Shown: positions 16,547-24,619 of the stretch, piece by piece
Position numbering within the stretch: the first letter of the stretch is position 1
How the letters are laid out: every line of letters begins with the position of its first letter
DNA from: an uncultured Lachnobacterium sp.
Lineage (GTDB): Bacteria; Bacillota; Clostridia; Lachnospirales; Lachnospiraceae
Length of the DNA: 64,000 bases
Assembly (NCBI GenBank): GCA_937889225.1
Contig: CALAST010000096.1
Coordinates: 12,792 to 76,791 of the forward strand
Reading direction: 5' to 3'
Translations under genes and position numbers: made by a program
The notes under the pieces: model-generated
The model's database searches: none
The model's input: the letters and a program-made list of their open reading frames with translations, nothing else
What the model was told of the DNA's origin: nothing

Positions 16547-16634
16547 TTACTGTTCACATGTGACCAGTAACATGTAAAATTCACGGTTCCATACGTACTT
16601 AGCAGTAAATGCTAAGTAATGGGTGTACAGTAAC
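16547..16634. repeat. MITE-like element, copy 2 (88 bp)
   Basis: TTACTGTTCACA at one end and TGTACAGTAAC at the other form terminal inverted repeats. The inner part (TAAAATTCACGGTTCCATACGTACTTAGCAGTAA onward, shown only in part) matches 14191-14276 almost base for base, including the CTTAGCA/TGCTAAG hairpin. It sits between copy A of the dispersed repeat and the murG promoter. Confidence 0.75.
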
Positions 16635-16666
16635 TTAAAATATTCTTTATAGTTTTACTTTCTTTG

Positions 16667-16697
16667 TTGACATTTCCATCTTTACGTATAATATAAT
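16667..16697 (+). promoter_or_regulatory. Probable promoter of murG
   Basis: TTGACA at 16667-16672 is followed by two overlapping TATAAT boxes at 16687-16692 and 16692-16697, with spacings of 14 or 19 bp. Neither is the ideal 17, so strength is uncertain. It points at the murG leader. Confidence 0.55.
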
Positions 16698-16746
16698 TAA
16701 AATAAGAATAAAGTAAGTTGCTTTTGTAAAAATTTTGAAAGGAGAA

Positions 16747-16791
16747 ATGGTTGCCCCTCCTAGTGCTAAACGCAGTAGATTGTGCAGCTAA
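16747..16791 (+). CDS. Possible 14-codon leader ORF before murG
   Basis: An ATG directly after AAAGGAGAA opens [14 protein letters not shown] and then stops with TAATAA. A TTG at 16751 in another frame, with better spacing to the same site, runs in frame into murG and would add 18 residues. Either a leader peptide or an N-terminal extension is possible. Translation is not proven. Confidence 0.25.
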   Translation: MVAPPSAKRSRLCS

Positions 16792-16804
16792 TAATCGTTT
16801 ATTT

Positions 16805-17872
16805 ATGAAAAAAATAGTTATGACAGGAGGAGGTACTGCCGGTCACGTTACTCCTAATATTGCTCTTATGCCGGCATTAAAAGAAGCCGGATATGATATC
16901 AATTATATTGGTTCTTATAATGGCATAGAACGAAATCTTATTGAAGCACAGGGAATACCTTATCATGGTATTGCATCCGGTAAACTTCGCAGATACTTTG
17001 ATTTTAAAAATTTCTCTGACCCGTTTAAAGTTGTAAAAGGACTAGGGCAAGCCGTAAGGCTTATGCATAAATTAAAACCGGATATTGTTTTTTCAAAAGG
17101 GGGATTTGTTTCCGTTCCTGTGGTACTTGCTGCAAAATTGTGTAATATTCCTGCTATTATCCACGAATCTGATATTACACCGGGACTTGCTAACCGCATT
17201 GCCATAAAAGGGGCAAAAAAAGTCTGCTGCAATTTTCCTGAAACATTAAAATATCTTCCATCTGAAAAAGCAGTTCTTACAGGCTCTCCTATCCGTCGGG
17301 AATTATTTAGCGGAAATAAAGATGCAGCCCGTAAACTCTGTCATTTTCCATCTGATACAAAACCGGTATTACTGATTATTGGCGGCAGTTTAGGCTCTCG
17401 TGCAATTAATGAAGCAGTACGAAAAGTATTAAATGAACTTTTAAAAGATTTTTATATTATTCATCTTTGCGGAAAAGGAAATCTTGATGAAACATTAAAC
17501 GGAGTAACCGGATATGCCCAGTTTGAATATGCCAATAAAGAATTAACAGATATGTTAGCTTTAGCTGATATTGCAATTTCAAGAGCAGGTGCAAACTCCA
17601 TTTGTGAACTTCTTGCTTTACACAAACCACATATTTTAATTCCACTTTCTGCTGCTGCCAGTCGTGGTGACCAGATTTTAAATGCAAACTCATTTAAGAA
17701 CCAAGGTTTCTCTTATGTTATAGAAGAAGAAACATTAAACGACACTTTATTACTTGATTCCGTAAAACAAGTATATAAAAACAGACAGCTTTATATTGAT
17801 GCAATGGAAAATAGTGGGCAAATAGATTCCATCGAAACGATTCTAAATCTTATAAAAACAGAAACAAAATAA
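16805..17872 (+). CDS. murG: MurG, UDP-GlcNAc--lipid I GlcNAc transferase
   Basis: 355 residues from [21 protein letters not shown]. It adds GlcNAc to lipid I at the cytoplasmic membrane face, giving lipid II. The N-terminal [10 protein letters not shown] loop, the middle [10 protein letters not shown] and [13 protein letters not shown], and the C-terminal [13 protein letters not shown] and [15 protein letters not shown] motifs are all present. It stands outside a division-wall cluster here. The ATG has no good ribosome site; the good one at 16741 would serve a TTG at 16751 or a leader ORF, so the true start is open. Confidence 0.93.
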   Translation: MKKIVMTGGGTAGHVTPNIALMPALKEAGYDINYIGSYNGIERNLIEAQGIPYHGIASGKLRRYFDFKNFSDPFKVVKGLGQAVRLMHKLKPDIVFSKGGFVSVPVVLAAKLCNIPAIIHESDITPGLANRIAIKGAKKVCCNFPETLKYLPSEKAVLTGSPIRRELFSGNKDAARKLCHFPSDTKPVLLIIGGSLGSRAINEAVRKVLNELLKDFYIIHLCGKGNLDETLNGVTGYAQFEYANKELTDMLALADIAISRAGANSICELLALHKPHILIPLSAAASRGDQILNANSFKNQGFSYVIEEETLNDTLLLDSVKQVYKNRQLYIDAMENSGQIDSIETILNLIKTETK

Positions 17873-17881
17873 CCTTTCGAA

Positions 17882-17936
17882 AAAACGGTAATCGGATAAT
17901 ACTGCCTGAACTTTATTTATTATCCGATTACCGTTT
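17882..17936. terminator. Bidirectional terminator between murG and the HIT gene
   Basis: A perfect 20-bp stem (17882-17901 with 17917-17936, core AACGGTAATCGGATAATA) has A-rich and T-rich flanks. It can serve murG on the plus strand and the convergent HIT gene on the minus strand. Confidence 0.92.
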
Positions 17937-17952
17937 TCTTTTTAAGCGAATT

Positions 17953-18372
17953 TTACTGCATTTTCATTTCTTCACAAAGGGCTTTCAATTCTTCTCCCGA
18001 AAATGTTTCATGGCTCCATGTAAGCATATTTTGATTATTTGTACCTTGATAACGTGGCACAAGATGCATATGGAAATGGAATACTGTCTGTCCGGCAATT
18101 TCTCCATTGTTCTGTAAAACGTTATATCCCTCGCACCCTAAAACTTCTTTCTCATGGGTAATTACTTTCTGTGCTACCTTTATGGCTTTTCCCAAAAGTT
18201 CCGGTTCCATTTCATATAAATCTGCATAATGCTCTTTTGGAATTACAAGAGCATGACCTTTCGTTGCAGGACTTACATCTAAGATAACCTTAAAATCATC
18301 ATCCTCATAAATGGTGTTTGATGGAATTTCGCCTCCAATAAGCTTACAAAAAATACAATTACAATCTTTCAT
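17953..18372 (-). CDS. HIT family nucleotide hydrolase
   Basis: 139 residues. The N-terminus has CIFCKLIGGEIPSNTIYED, with Cys residues that can bind zinc. It continues with FKVILDVSPATKGHALVIPKEHY and ends with the catalytic triad motif HFHMHLVPR. Members hydrolyse phosphoramidate or dinucleoside bonds (Hint/HIT group); the exact substrate is not predicted. It converges on murG and shares its terminator. Confidence 0.93.
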   Translation of the reverse strand: MKDCNCIFCKLIGGEIPSNTIYEDDDFKVILDVSPATKGHALVIPKEHYADLYEMEPELLGKAIKVAQKVITHEKEVLGCEGYNVLQNNGEIAGQTVFHFHMHLVPRYQGTNNQNMLTWSHETFSGEELKALCEEMKMQ

Positions 18373-18483
18373 TTTTTATCTCCCTTCTATATCCTACTGT
18401 CGAATATTGTAACTTGTTGTAAATAGTTTTAAATTGCCTTTTTTATCCATTAATGCTAAACTCCTTTTCATGGAGGTGTCATT

Positions 18484-19170
18484 ATGGCAAATGATAAAAA
18501 TTACACATTTATAATTCATGAAATCAAAAACAATGTTACGCTTCTTCAAAGTGCATTACAGTTAATGAAGAAAACGCATCCGGAAATCGGTTCTTACGAA
18601 GAATGGGATACTATCCATTCTGCTTTTTCAGACCTTTCCAATATTTTTTGCAATATTGCAGAACCAAAAAATCTTTCACAAATGCAAATGACTACGGAAA
18701 CCATCGATTCTTTTCTTACATCCTTTGAGATACGTGTAAGACAGCTTTGTTCGATTGCTGAAGTTTCAGTTCCTATGTTTGAACACCGAACACGCCAATC
18801 TTCACTTCAAACGAAACAAGCTCCATTTTCTATTTCCATAAATGCTCCTTTGTTAGAGCGAGCATTGCTGAATTTGGTACAAAATGCAATTGATGCTATG
18901 AAAAACAGCGATTCTAAAACATTGCTTATACACACAAACTGTGATAACCATAAATTTTGTATTTCCATTACAGATAGCGGAATCGGTATGACAGAAGAAA
19001 TATTAGATCTTATGTATACACCATCCTTTACTACAAAAGGCAATGGACTTGGGCTCGGACTTTGCATAGTAAAAGAAATCATACATGCTCATCACGGAAC
19101 ACTTTTATGTACCTCTATTCCGAATGAAGGAACGACTTTTACGATTCTGCTTCCTGTTACAAATAATTAA
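18484..19170 (+). CDS. Short soluble sensor histidine kinase
   Basis: 228 residues with no membrane helix and no sensor domain. The phospho-acceptor helix is at the very start (FIIHEIKNNVTLLQSAL, His at about residue 12). The HATPase domain follows: NLVQNAIDAM (N box), DSGIGM (G1), TKGNGLGLGLCIVKEI (G2). No response regulator is adjacent. GGAGGT precedes the ATG. Its 3' end overlaps the stop of the convergent flavodoxin gene by 4 bases. It could act as an orphan kinase feeding a phosphorelay such as sporulation initiation, but this is inference. Confidence 0.88.
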   Translation: MANDKNYTFIIHEIKNNVTLLQSALQLMKKTHPEIGSYEEWDTIHSAFSDLSNIFCNIAEPKNLSQMQMTTETIDSFLTSFEIRVRQLCSIAEVSVPMFEHRTRQSSLQTKQAPFSISINAPLLERALLNLVQNAIDAMKNSDSKTLLIHTNCDNHKFCISITDSGIGMTEEILDLMYTPSFTTKGNGLGLGLCIVKEIIHAHHGTLLCTSIPNEGTTFTILLPVTNN

Positions 19171-20156
19171 AACGGAAATAATTGATCTAACATATTTAGA
19201 GTCTTAAAATTTCCCTTTGCGGTCATTTGTCCGGTCATAAATGCTCTTTGGAATGTCATCCTTCCATCTACAATGGAATGCATGGCATCCACAGACATTT
19301 TTCCATGCACGTCTGCACTTTCTTCCTGCCCATAAAATACCCTTAACTGACTATGATTTACATGTACATGCAATGGTTTTTTATAGCCCTCAAAAGAGAA
19401 TAAATAATCTGCTGCAAAGTTTTCTTGCGGTACAAACTTATCTTCAAAATCTTTTATAAATAAGGTTTCTTCGTCTCCTAATGTTTTTCCCATCATTCCC
19501 TTAAACATAGAGGCCAATTCTTCAATATCTTCTTTTTGTTTCTTTACATAACTATCATCTGATACATACTTGGATAACTGCTCGCTTTCTTGTGGAGTCA
19601 GCTCTATCTGTGGTGCACACAATACACTTTGTCTGACAGCAGAATTGCTTCCCGGCAAGTTTCTTACTTTTTGCGATATAGAGCGATATAAATTTTCTGC
19701 GTTCTTCTCTATAATCAATGTATAATCCTTATTCATTTCAAAAGAAATCAAATCTTCTACATAACCACATAAACCCGAACAAGGAAGTCCACCCAAAATC
19801 TCCCATGCATTCGCAAGTGTCAGTTTTCCTTCTCTTTCCCCATAAGTCGTAGACATAACAACCGGCTGCATATAAAGTGTACTGATTTTTTCTTTATCTC
19901 CATATAGCCAACATGAATCTAAGAACTGCTGCATATATCCGCCAATTCCAAACCATTCGATTGTAGTTGCCAAGATAATGCCATCTGCATCTTTAAATGT
20001 CTGTGGCAATGTCGCAATTTCATTCTTATGTTCATAAATATTGTATCGTTCCACATTTACACGAAGCTCCGAAAGAACTTCTTCCATTTTTGTTAGCACA
20101 TACAATGTGGGGTCATCTAAAAGACCTCTCCCACCATAATATATATTGACTTTCAT
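19167..20156 (-). CDS. Flavodoxin-like NADPH-FMN reductase fused to SCP2-type domain
   Basis: About 329 residues from MKVNIYYGGRG, preceded by GTGAGG. Residues 1-180 have a flavodoxin-like fold (DADGIILATTIEWFGIGGYMQQFLDSCW, MSTTYGEREGKLTLANAWEILGGLP). After a helical linker, residues 225-329 match the SCP2 sterol-transfer fold (DYLFSFEGYKKPLHVHVNHSQLRVFYG, MSVDAMHSIVDGRMTFQRAFMTGQMTAKGNFKTL). SCP2 domains bind hydrophobic ligands, so the fusion may couple a redox flavin to a lipid-like substrate. The substrate is unknown. Confidence 0.85.
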   Translation of the reverse strand: MKVNIYYGGRGLLDDPTLYVLTKMEEVLSELRVNVERYNIYEHKNEIATLPQTFKDADGIILATTIEWFGIGGYMQQFLDSCWLYGDKEKISTLYMQPVVMSTTYGEREGKLTLANAWEILGGLPCSGLCGYVEDLISFEMNKDYTLIIEKNAENLYRSISQKVRNLPGSNSAVRQSVLCAPQIELTPQESEQLSKYVSDDSYVKKQKEDIEELASMFKGMMGKTLGDEETLFIKDFEDKFVPQENFAADYLFSFEGYKKPLHVHVNHSQLRVFYGQEESADVHGKMSVDAMHSIVDGRMTFQRAFMTGQMTAKGNFKTLNMLDQLFPF

Positions 20157-20222
20157 AAAATACCTCACTAAGCTTTTTATTTAGTATATAAATTTTGGCA
20201 TTTAAAATCAATATCCTATTTG

Positions 20223-21413
20223 CTACAAAAAACGATATCTTACATCTGCAAAACGAATAATGTCATTTTCTTTTAATTGTACTCGTTTTTTATAAATCAG
20301 AGGTTCTTCATTTAAAAATGTACCATTTGTAGAATTTAAATCTTCTATATAATAGTTTTTTTCTAAATATTCAATCTTCGCATGCATACGGCTTATGGTT
20401 TCCCTATCTAAAAATAACTCCACCCCTTCTTCTTTTCCAATTGTACAAGACATGCCTTGAATTTGAAAATCGGGATAGTGTTCCATGCCTTCATACATCA
20501 AAAAGCCTCTCGCACCCTTTCCCGGCTGGGTTAAGCACACAGTTGGATGTATTTCCTGCACTTGTATCTGCGTTTTCTCATTTTCTTCTGCCCGAGTTGG
20601 ATATACAACTTGAACTTCCTCTATTTTGTCTGCTTTTTTATCTTTTTTGGTCATTAACTCTGCCGGTGTTTTATTTAACAATTGTACTATCTTATTCCAT
20701 AATTCTTTTAATTTAAAAAAATCTCCTATCCTACGTTTCTTTTTTTCCGCTTCGCTTTTGCTTACTTCTTTTTTTATGGTTTTAGAAACTGCTTCTCTTT
20801 TTCTCTCACTGGAATTTTCCTCTTGTACTCTTGTAGCTTCTTGTGTTGCCTTTTCTTCTTGTGCCTTTCCTCTTGCATCTAATATCGCATCCTTAATATC
20901 CATAATGCTGTAACTTTCATTTAAGGTCATTTCATATATCCCATAGGCTGCATGTACTGCATCTTTATCCTTATGGTCAACTTTTGTAAGCAGATATTCC
21001 ATTAATTGCTGCAATTCTGAAAACACTTCATGCTTACTTCCGGGATAAATCGTGAATAAAATTTCCTCGCTGCCATTTCCAATAAAAATAAGTTCAGGAT
21101 CTAATACCATACAATTTACATCAATTAAATTCCACTCCAATATTTCCAACTGATTGCATATGCTTAAAATAATCTTTTCAATAAAGGTAACGCCAATGGT
21201 TTTCATTTTGCAATATGTATCCAATGCCTGTTTTCCGGATATATTGTACCAATATTGTCCTGCCCCATTTACATAACATTTTTCAACTGGCAATAATCCC
21301 GACAAATGTTTTTTCAACATCATCCTCTCATCAAAAGAGGCATCTATCCCTGCCGGAATTTTCATATAACTCCTGCTTACATTTCTTTCATATATAATTT
21401 CGCGATTAATCAT
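20223..21413 (-). CDS. FHA domain protein with DUF6382-like N-terminus, end of Tad operon
   Basis: 396 residues from MINREIIYERNVSRSYMKIP, with a GGGAGAA site. The N-terminal 190 or so residues resemble DUF6382. A Lys/Glu-rich, probably disordered linker follows. The C-terminal FHA domain (about 310-396) shows CTIGKEEGVELFLDRETISRMHAKIEYLE and LNSTNGTFLNEEPL, with the Arg, Ser-Arg-x-His and Asn that bind phosphothreonine. Being last in the pilus operon suggests it reads a Ser/Thr kinase signal for the pilus; the kinase at 33264 is a candidate. Confidence 0.88.
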   Translation of the reverse strand: MINREIIYERNVSRSYMKIPAGIDASFDERMMLKKHLSGLLPVEKCYVNGAGQYWYNISGKQALDTYCKMKTIGVTFIEKIILSICNQLEILEWNLIDVNCMVLDPELIFIGNGSEEILFTIYPGSKHEVFSELQQLMEYLLTKVDHKDKDAVHAAYGIYEMTLNESYSIMDIKDAILDARGKAQEEKATQEATRVQEENSSERKREAVSKTIKKEVSKSEAEKKKRRIGDFFKLKELWNKIVQLLNKTPAELMTKKDKKADKIEEVQVVYPTRAEENEKTQIQVQEIHPTVCLTQPGKGARGFLMYEGMEHYPDFQIQGMSCTIGKEEGVELFLDRETISRMHAKIEYLEKNYYIEDLNSTNGTFLNEEPLIYKKRVQLKENDIIRFADVRYRFL

Positions 21414-21495
21414 TTTTTCTCCCTTTTTTCTTGTTATCACAGATACCGGCAAGCTACTCACATTTCTTTTTCATAGAATACAAATTGCTTTTATT

Positions 21496-21693
21496 TTATT
21501 CCATATTCCACTTATGATAAGCATAAAATGTTTCCATTACCTCTATCTCTAGTCTGTCATATTGCTCAATTTTCGTACATTCTTCATAAAAAGCGATTGC
21601 AGTATTCATCACAACTAATACAATTCCTAAAAAAAGAGGTACTAACACAGCGGCTTCCACGGTATAACTTGCTTTTTTCCAATTTATCCACAT
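21496..21693 (-). CDS. TadE-like pseudopilin, 65 residues
   Basis: A short protein starting MWINWKKASYTVEAAVLVPLFLGIVLVVMNTAIAF. The ASYTVEAA(V) segment followed by a hydrophobic helix is the hallmark of TadE/TadF-type prepilins, with Glu five residues into the mature part. GGAGGA precedes the start. It overlaps the upstream prepilin peptidase by 10 bases. It probably forms a minor subunit of the Tad pilus after cleavage. Confidence 0.85.
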   Translation of the reverse strand: MWINWKKASYTVEAAVLVPLFLGIVLVVMNTAIAFYEECTKIEQYDRLEIEVMETFYAYHKWNME

Positions 21694-22112
21694 AATTCCT
21701 CCACAAATAATGCTAATGTTAAAAACGGCACAAAAGGAATCTCATATTTTCGATTTTTTCGGAAAACAGTAAGAAGAACCAATGCCACAACTGCTGCAAG
21801 CATGCACGCTTCCATTACGATTACACATAAGGTTTCCCATTTATAAAAGAACCCCAACATAAAAAGAATCATGCCATCACCATAACCAATTGCTTCTTTT
21901 GTTATTTTCGCCAAAACCAAGCAAAGAATTCCCGGACATAATGCTACTATCTGAGCATATTCCCATGTTCCATTCCATATATCTCTCCCCTGAAAAATAA
22001 TTCCAACGAATATACCTAACAATATAAGCTGACCCATTACTTTTTTATACCTTATATCTGTTATGCTATGTACCAACATAACTAACATAATTATTATTTT
22101 ATCCCATACCAT
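21684..22112 (-). CDS. Prepilin peptidase (A24 family), second copy in the Tad locus
   Basis: 142 residues with about five membrane helices. The two active-site aspartates are in HSITDIRYKKVMG (about residue 19) and GYGDGMILFMLG (the GxGD motif, about residue 77). The family cleaves the leader of type IV and Tad pilins in the membrane. Another A24 protein opens the operon at 28949-29452. This copy sits between two TadE-like genes, so it may be dedicated to them. Confidence 0.88.
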   Translation of the reverse strand: MVWDKIIIMLVMLVHSITDIRYKKVMGQLILLGIFVGIIFQGRDIWNGTWEYAQIVALCPGILCLVLAKITKEAIGYGDGMILFMLGFFYKWETLCVIVMEACMLAAVVALVLLTVFRKNRKYEIPFVPFLTLALFVEELCG

Positions 22113-22136
22113 AGTTCTCTGTATCCTTACTTTTTC

Positions 22137-22973
22137 TTAATAACAATACTTACATGCTGTTCTATTCCCAATCTCAGTAATCGGTATTTTCAAAATCGTT
22201 CTTTTAATAGCTGAACAATTAATATCCATATGATACAAGTACCCATATTTTGTGCAATATACATTTTTTACGCTTTTCTTACCATTACATAACGAACAGG
22301 GATAATATTTTTGCCCATCTTCTCCACGGAGTTTCTCTATCTGTTCTATAAAAACCTGTTCCACGGATAAATCCAAGCTCCTACATCCACTTGTTTTGTG
22401 ATAAGCATTTCCACTTGGTGTTACATATACATAAGAAGATATTTCTTCTTTGGTTTTTCCTTTGTTTTCCCCATTCCATTTTCGAAATACATTTTCATGT
22501 GTAATTGGAAAATAGGTTCTTTTAAAGAACTTTATCGGAAGTTTCATATAATAAGAAGCTTTCAGTGTTATTTCTTCCTCTGAAATATCGGATGCGGATA
22601 ATGAAATCCCCCAAACTCCACCTATTATATTTTCATCCGAAACCTCACATTCTTCTAACGCATAGACAAAAAATGCTTTGGCACTTAACATAAGGGCACT
22701 TTCCGAAGTCATCAGACAACTTTCCAATGCTGTTTTCTTTCCTGCATACAGTAAGGCGTTTTCTACACAAACTTGCACCTGCAACATCCGAAAAAGAAAT
22801 AAAATACTCACGAAAAACCCTGCTGCTAATGGAAATAAGACTGCCGCTTCTACCGTGAAAGACGCTTTTGGCCTGGTGCAAAAGGATATCCCCTTGTGCA
22901 ATATATAGGAATTTTTATTTTTGTATCCCGGGAGAGACTTGATATGATGATGAAAGAAGCTACAAGGGAACAT
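22137..22973 (-). CDS. TadE-like pilus assembly protein with Cys-rich tail
   Basis: 278 residues. After about 38 residues comes PKASFTVEAAVLFPLAAGFFVSILFLFRML, the TadE-type prepilin segment. An extracytoplasmic region follows and ends in a tail with two similar units: YHKTSGCRSLDL then YYPCSLCNG, and YHMDINCSAIKRTI then ACKYCY. Each has one Cys followed by a CxxC pair and may bind metal or form disulfides. The start is uncertain; the 38-residue leader is long for a prepilin and the ribosome site is weak. It lies 21 bases after the DUF5702 gene. Confidence 0.75.
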   Translation of the reverse strand: MFPCSFFHHHIKSLPGYKNKNSYILHKGISFCTRPKASFTVEAAVLFPLAAGFFVSILFLFRMLQVQVCVENALLYAGKKTALESCLMTSESALMLSAKAFFVYALEECEVSDENIIGGVWGISLSASDISEEEITLKASYYMKLPIKFFKRTYFPITHENVFRKWNGENKGKTKEEISSYVYVTPSGNAYHKTSGCRSLDLSVEQVFIEQIEKLRGEDGQKYYPCSLCNGKKSVKNVYCTKYGYLYHMDINCSAIKRTILKIPITEIGNRTACKYCY

Positions 22974-22994
22974 CCATTTACACCCGACTTTCTT

Positions 22995-24446
22995 TTATAA
23001 TGCGTAAAAAAATTGCTTATCTTTTAAGATAACAGGGCGATTATCCTGATAAATGGGTAAAAACTGAAAGGATAAAAATAAATGTTTATACACATACTCT
23101 ATTTGAACTGCTGCACCAATTACCATATTATCCATATAAAAATCTGCATCTTTCTGCTGTATGGAAGCCTCCATTAAATCCATAGCACGAAATGCCATGT
23201 TTTCTTCTTCCTCAAAAAATAACAATAATCTCAAATAGTTTTCATAAGAAATTCCACTTTCACTTTCTTTTGCCATCAGAAAACTGTTCCCTATACTTGC
23301 AATATTATCTATATCCAATGTCCACAAATTACTGCTTTTTATAAAAGGGATGTTCTTTCCATCCAGCAATGTCCGCAAGTCCAAAATGCTTTCTGCGTAT
23401 GCCCATGCGGCTATAATTCCCATTTTCAAAACTTCCACAACAGCGGGTGGAACTCCTACCACTAGAAATCCTAATGCAGCAGAGTGAGCCATCGCCATCT
23501 TTTCCGCATCATTAAGCAAATACAACATATTGGCGGCTTGACGTGTAAGCAATATTTTATTTACCGTTGCTTTTAAATTTGCTGTATCATTATCTTTCTT
23601 TCCAATTAAATATTCCAATTCATAAGATAAGGCTCTGTTTTCTTTTACATTTCCATAACTTCCAAAATACTTTAAAAGATATTGTTGAAACAATATAGTA
23701 TCTATCCAACTCACCGTTGAATCCACTTCCAAAGTTCCCCTCTTTTTTGACCTTTTTGATACCACTTTATCCATATCCAATGTTTTCTCTGAAACAGAAT
23801 CCGTATCTTTCAATACTAATTGCAATATTCCTTTCTTTTGGAGTTTTTTTACTTCTTCCATTGGATTCTTTTCGATAATTGTTTCGGTTGGTACTTTTGT
23901 TAATTCTCCTGCTTTATCTTGTGATTCCTTTGCATTTGAATAGTAGCTTTCCAAAAGCTTCAAAGCCTCATCCATTTTCGTCATATCCAACTCCCCCTTC
24001 TCTAAAAGACCTTTTATAGCTTCATAAGCACTATATAAACTCTGCACATTTTCATATAAAGCATATTCCTGCATATAATTACTTACGCCTTTTATAAACA
24101 AACCTCCATTTCCGTCTGTAGCTAACACATACTGAAACTCACACACTTCATTTACGGAAAAATTTAAAAATGACATTTTTTCCTCTTTATTTCCGGCAGA
24201 TGCTTCTTTTATGATGTCGCTTTCCAAACTTGATAAATTTCTTCCCAAACTTTTGTATTCTTCCCAAAGTTCCTGATTATATACCGCAAATGCATTCATT
24301 ACTGCCAGTTCTGTTTGCAATCCCGCAATAGAGTGAATAGATTTCACTCTTGCAGCTTCCAATAAACAAAACAAAAAAGAGGTAATTAATACCAAAACAA
24401 GCAACACAAAAATCGTAATGCTTCCCTTTTGCTTTTTAGCAATCAG
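22995..24446 (-). CDS. DUF5702 Tad-locus protein, probable CTG start
   Basis: About 483 residues. The usual-codon start (TTG at 24407) would cut into the N-terminal signal. Extending the frame upstream gives IAKKQKGSITIFVLLVLVLITSF, a TadG-like prepilin signal. The best start is CTG at 24444-24446: it overlaps the Flp pilin stop as CTGA, the equivalent of ATGA coupling, and AAAGGAGG lies about 10 bases upstream. The rest is extracytoplasmic, helical, with one more hydrophobic stretch near residue 330. It should be a surface or channel component of the pilus; its role is not known. Confidence 0.8.
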   Translation of the reverse strand: MIAKKQKGSITIFVLLVLVLITSFLFCLLEAARVKSIHSIAGLQTELAVMNAFAVYNQELWEEYKSLGRNLSSLESDIIKEASAGNKEEKMSFLNFSVNEVCEFQYVLATDGNGGLFIKGVSNYMQEYALYENVQSLYSAYEAIKGLLEKGELDMTKMDEALKLLESYYSNAKESQDKAGELTKVPTETIIEKNPMEEVKKLQKKGILQLVLKDTDSVSEKTLDMDKVVSKRSKKRGTLEVDSTVSWIDTILFQQYLLKYFGSYGNVKENRALSYELEYLIGKKDNDTANLKATVNKILLTRQAANMLYLLNDAEKMAMAHSAALGFLVVGVPPAVVEVLKMGIIAAWAYAESILDLRTLLDGKNIPFIKSSNLWTLDIDNIASIGNSFLMAKESESGISYENYLRLLLFFEEEENMAFRAMDLMEASIQQKDADFYMDNMVIGAAVQIEYVYKHLFLSFQFLPIYQDNRPVILKDKQFFYAL

Positions 24447-24610
24447 ACCTTGCCCGCCTCCTTTGTTATAGTATCAAAAATATCATTTACCAAGTCTGTC
24501 AGCTGTTCTTTAAAAATAAGCACAATACCAATCAACACTACAATAATTAGTATCATTTCCACTACACCTGCTCCATCTTCTTCTTTTAAAAATCTTATAA
24601 AATGTTCCAT
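24443..24610 (-). CDS. flp: Flp-type major pilin, 55 residues
   Basis: MEHFIRFLKEEDGAGVVEMILI is followed by a hydrophobic helix and a short polar tail. The pattern G-AGVVEMILIIVVLIG with Glu at mature position 5 marks a type IVb/Flp1-like pilin that is cut after Gly. The second of two adjacent ATGs (24610) has the better distance to AGGAGG. It follows tadC by 9 bases and its stop overlaps the DUF5702 start. It is the likely fibre subunit. Confidence 0.85.
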   Translation of the reverse strand: MEHFIRFLKEEDGAGVVEMILIIVVLIGIVLIFKEQLTDLVNDIFDTITKEAGKV

Positions 24611-24619
24611 CATTTCCTC

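Noticed and set aside
22995..24407. TTG at 24407 as the start of the DUF5702 protein
   Set aside because: It cuts the prepilin-like signal and has no ribosome site at proper distance. The CTG at 24446 has one and overlaps the upstream stop.
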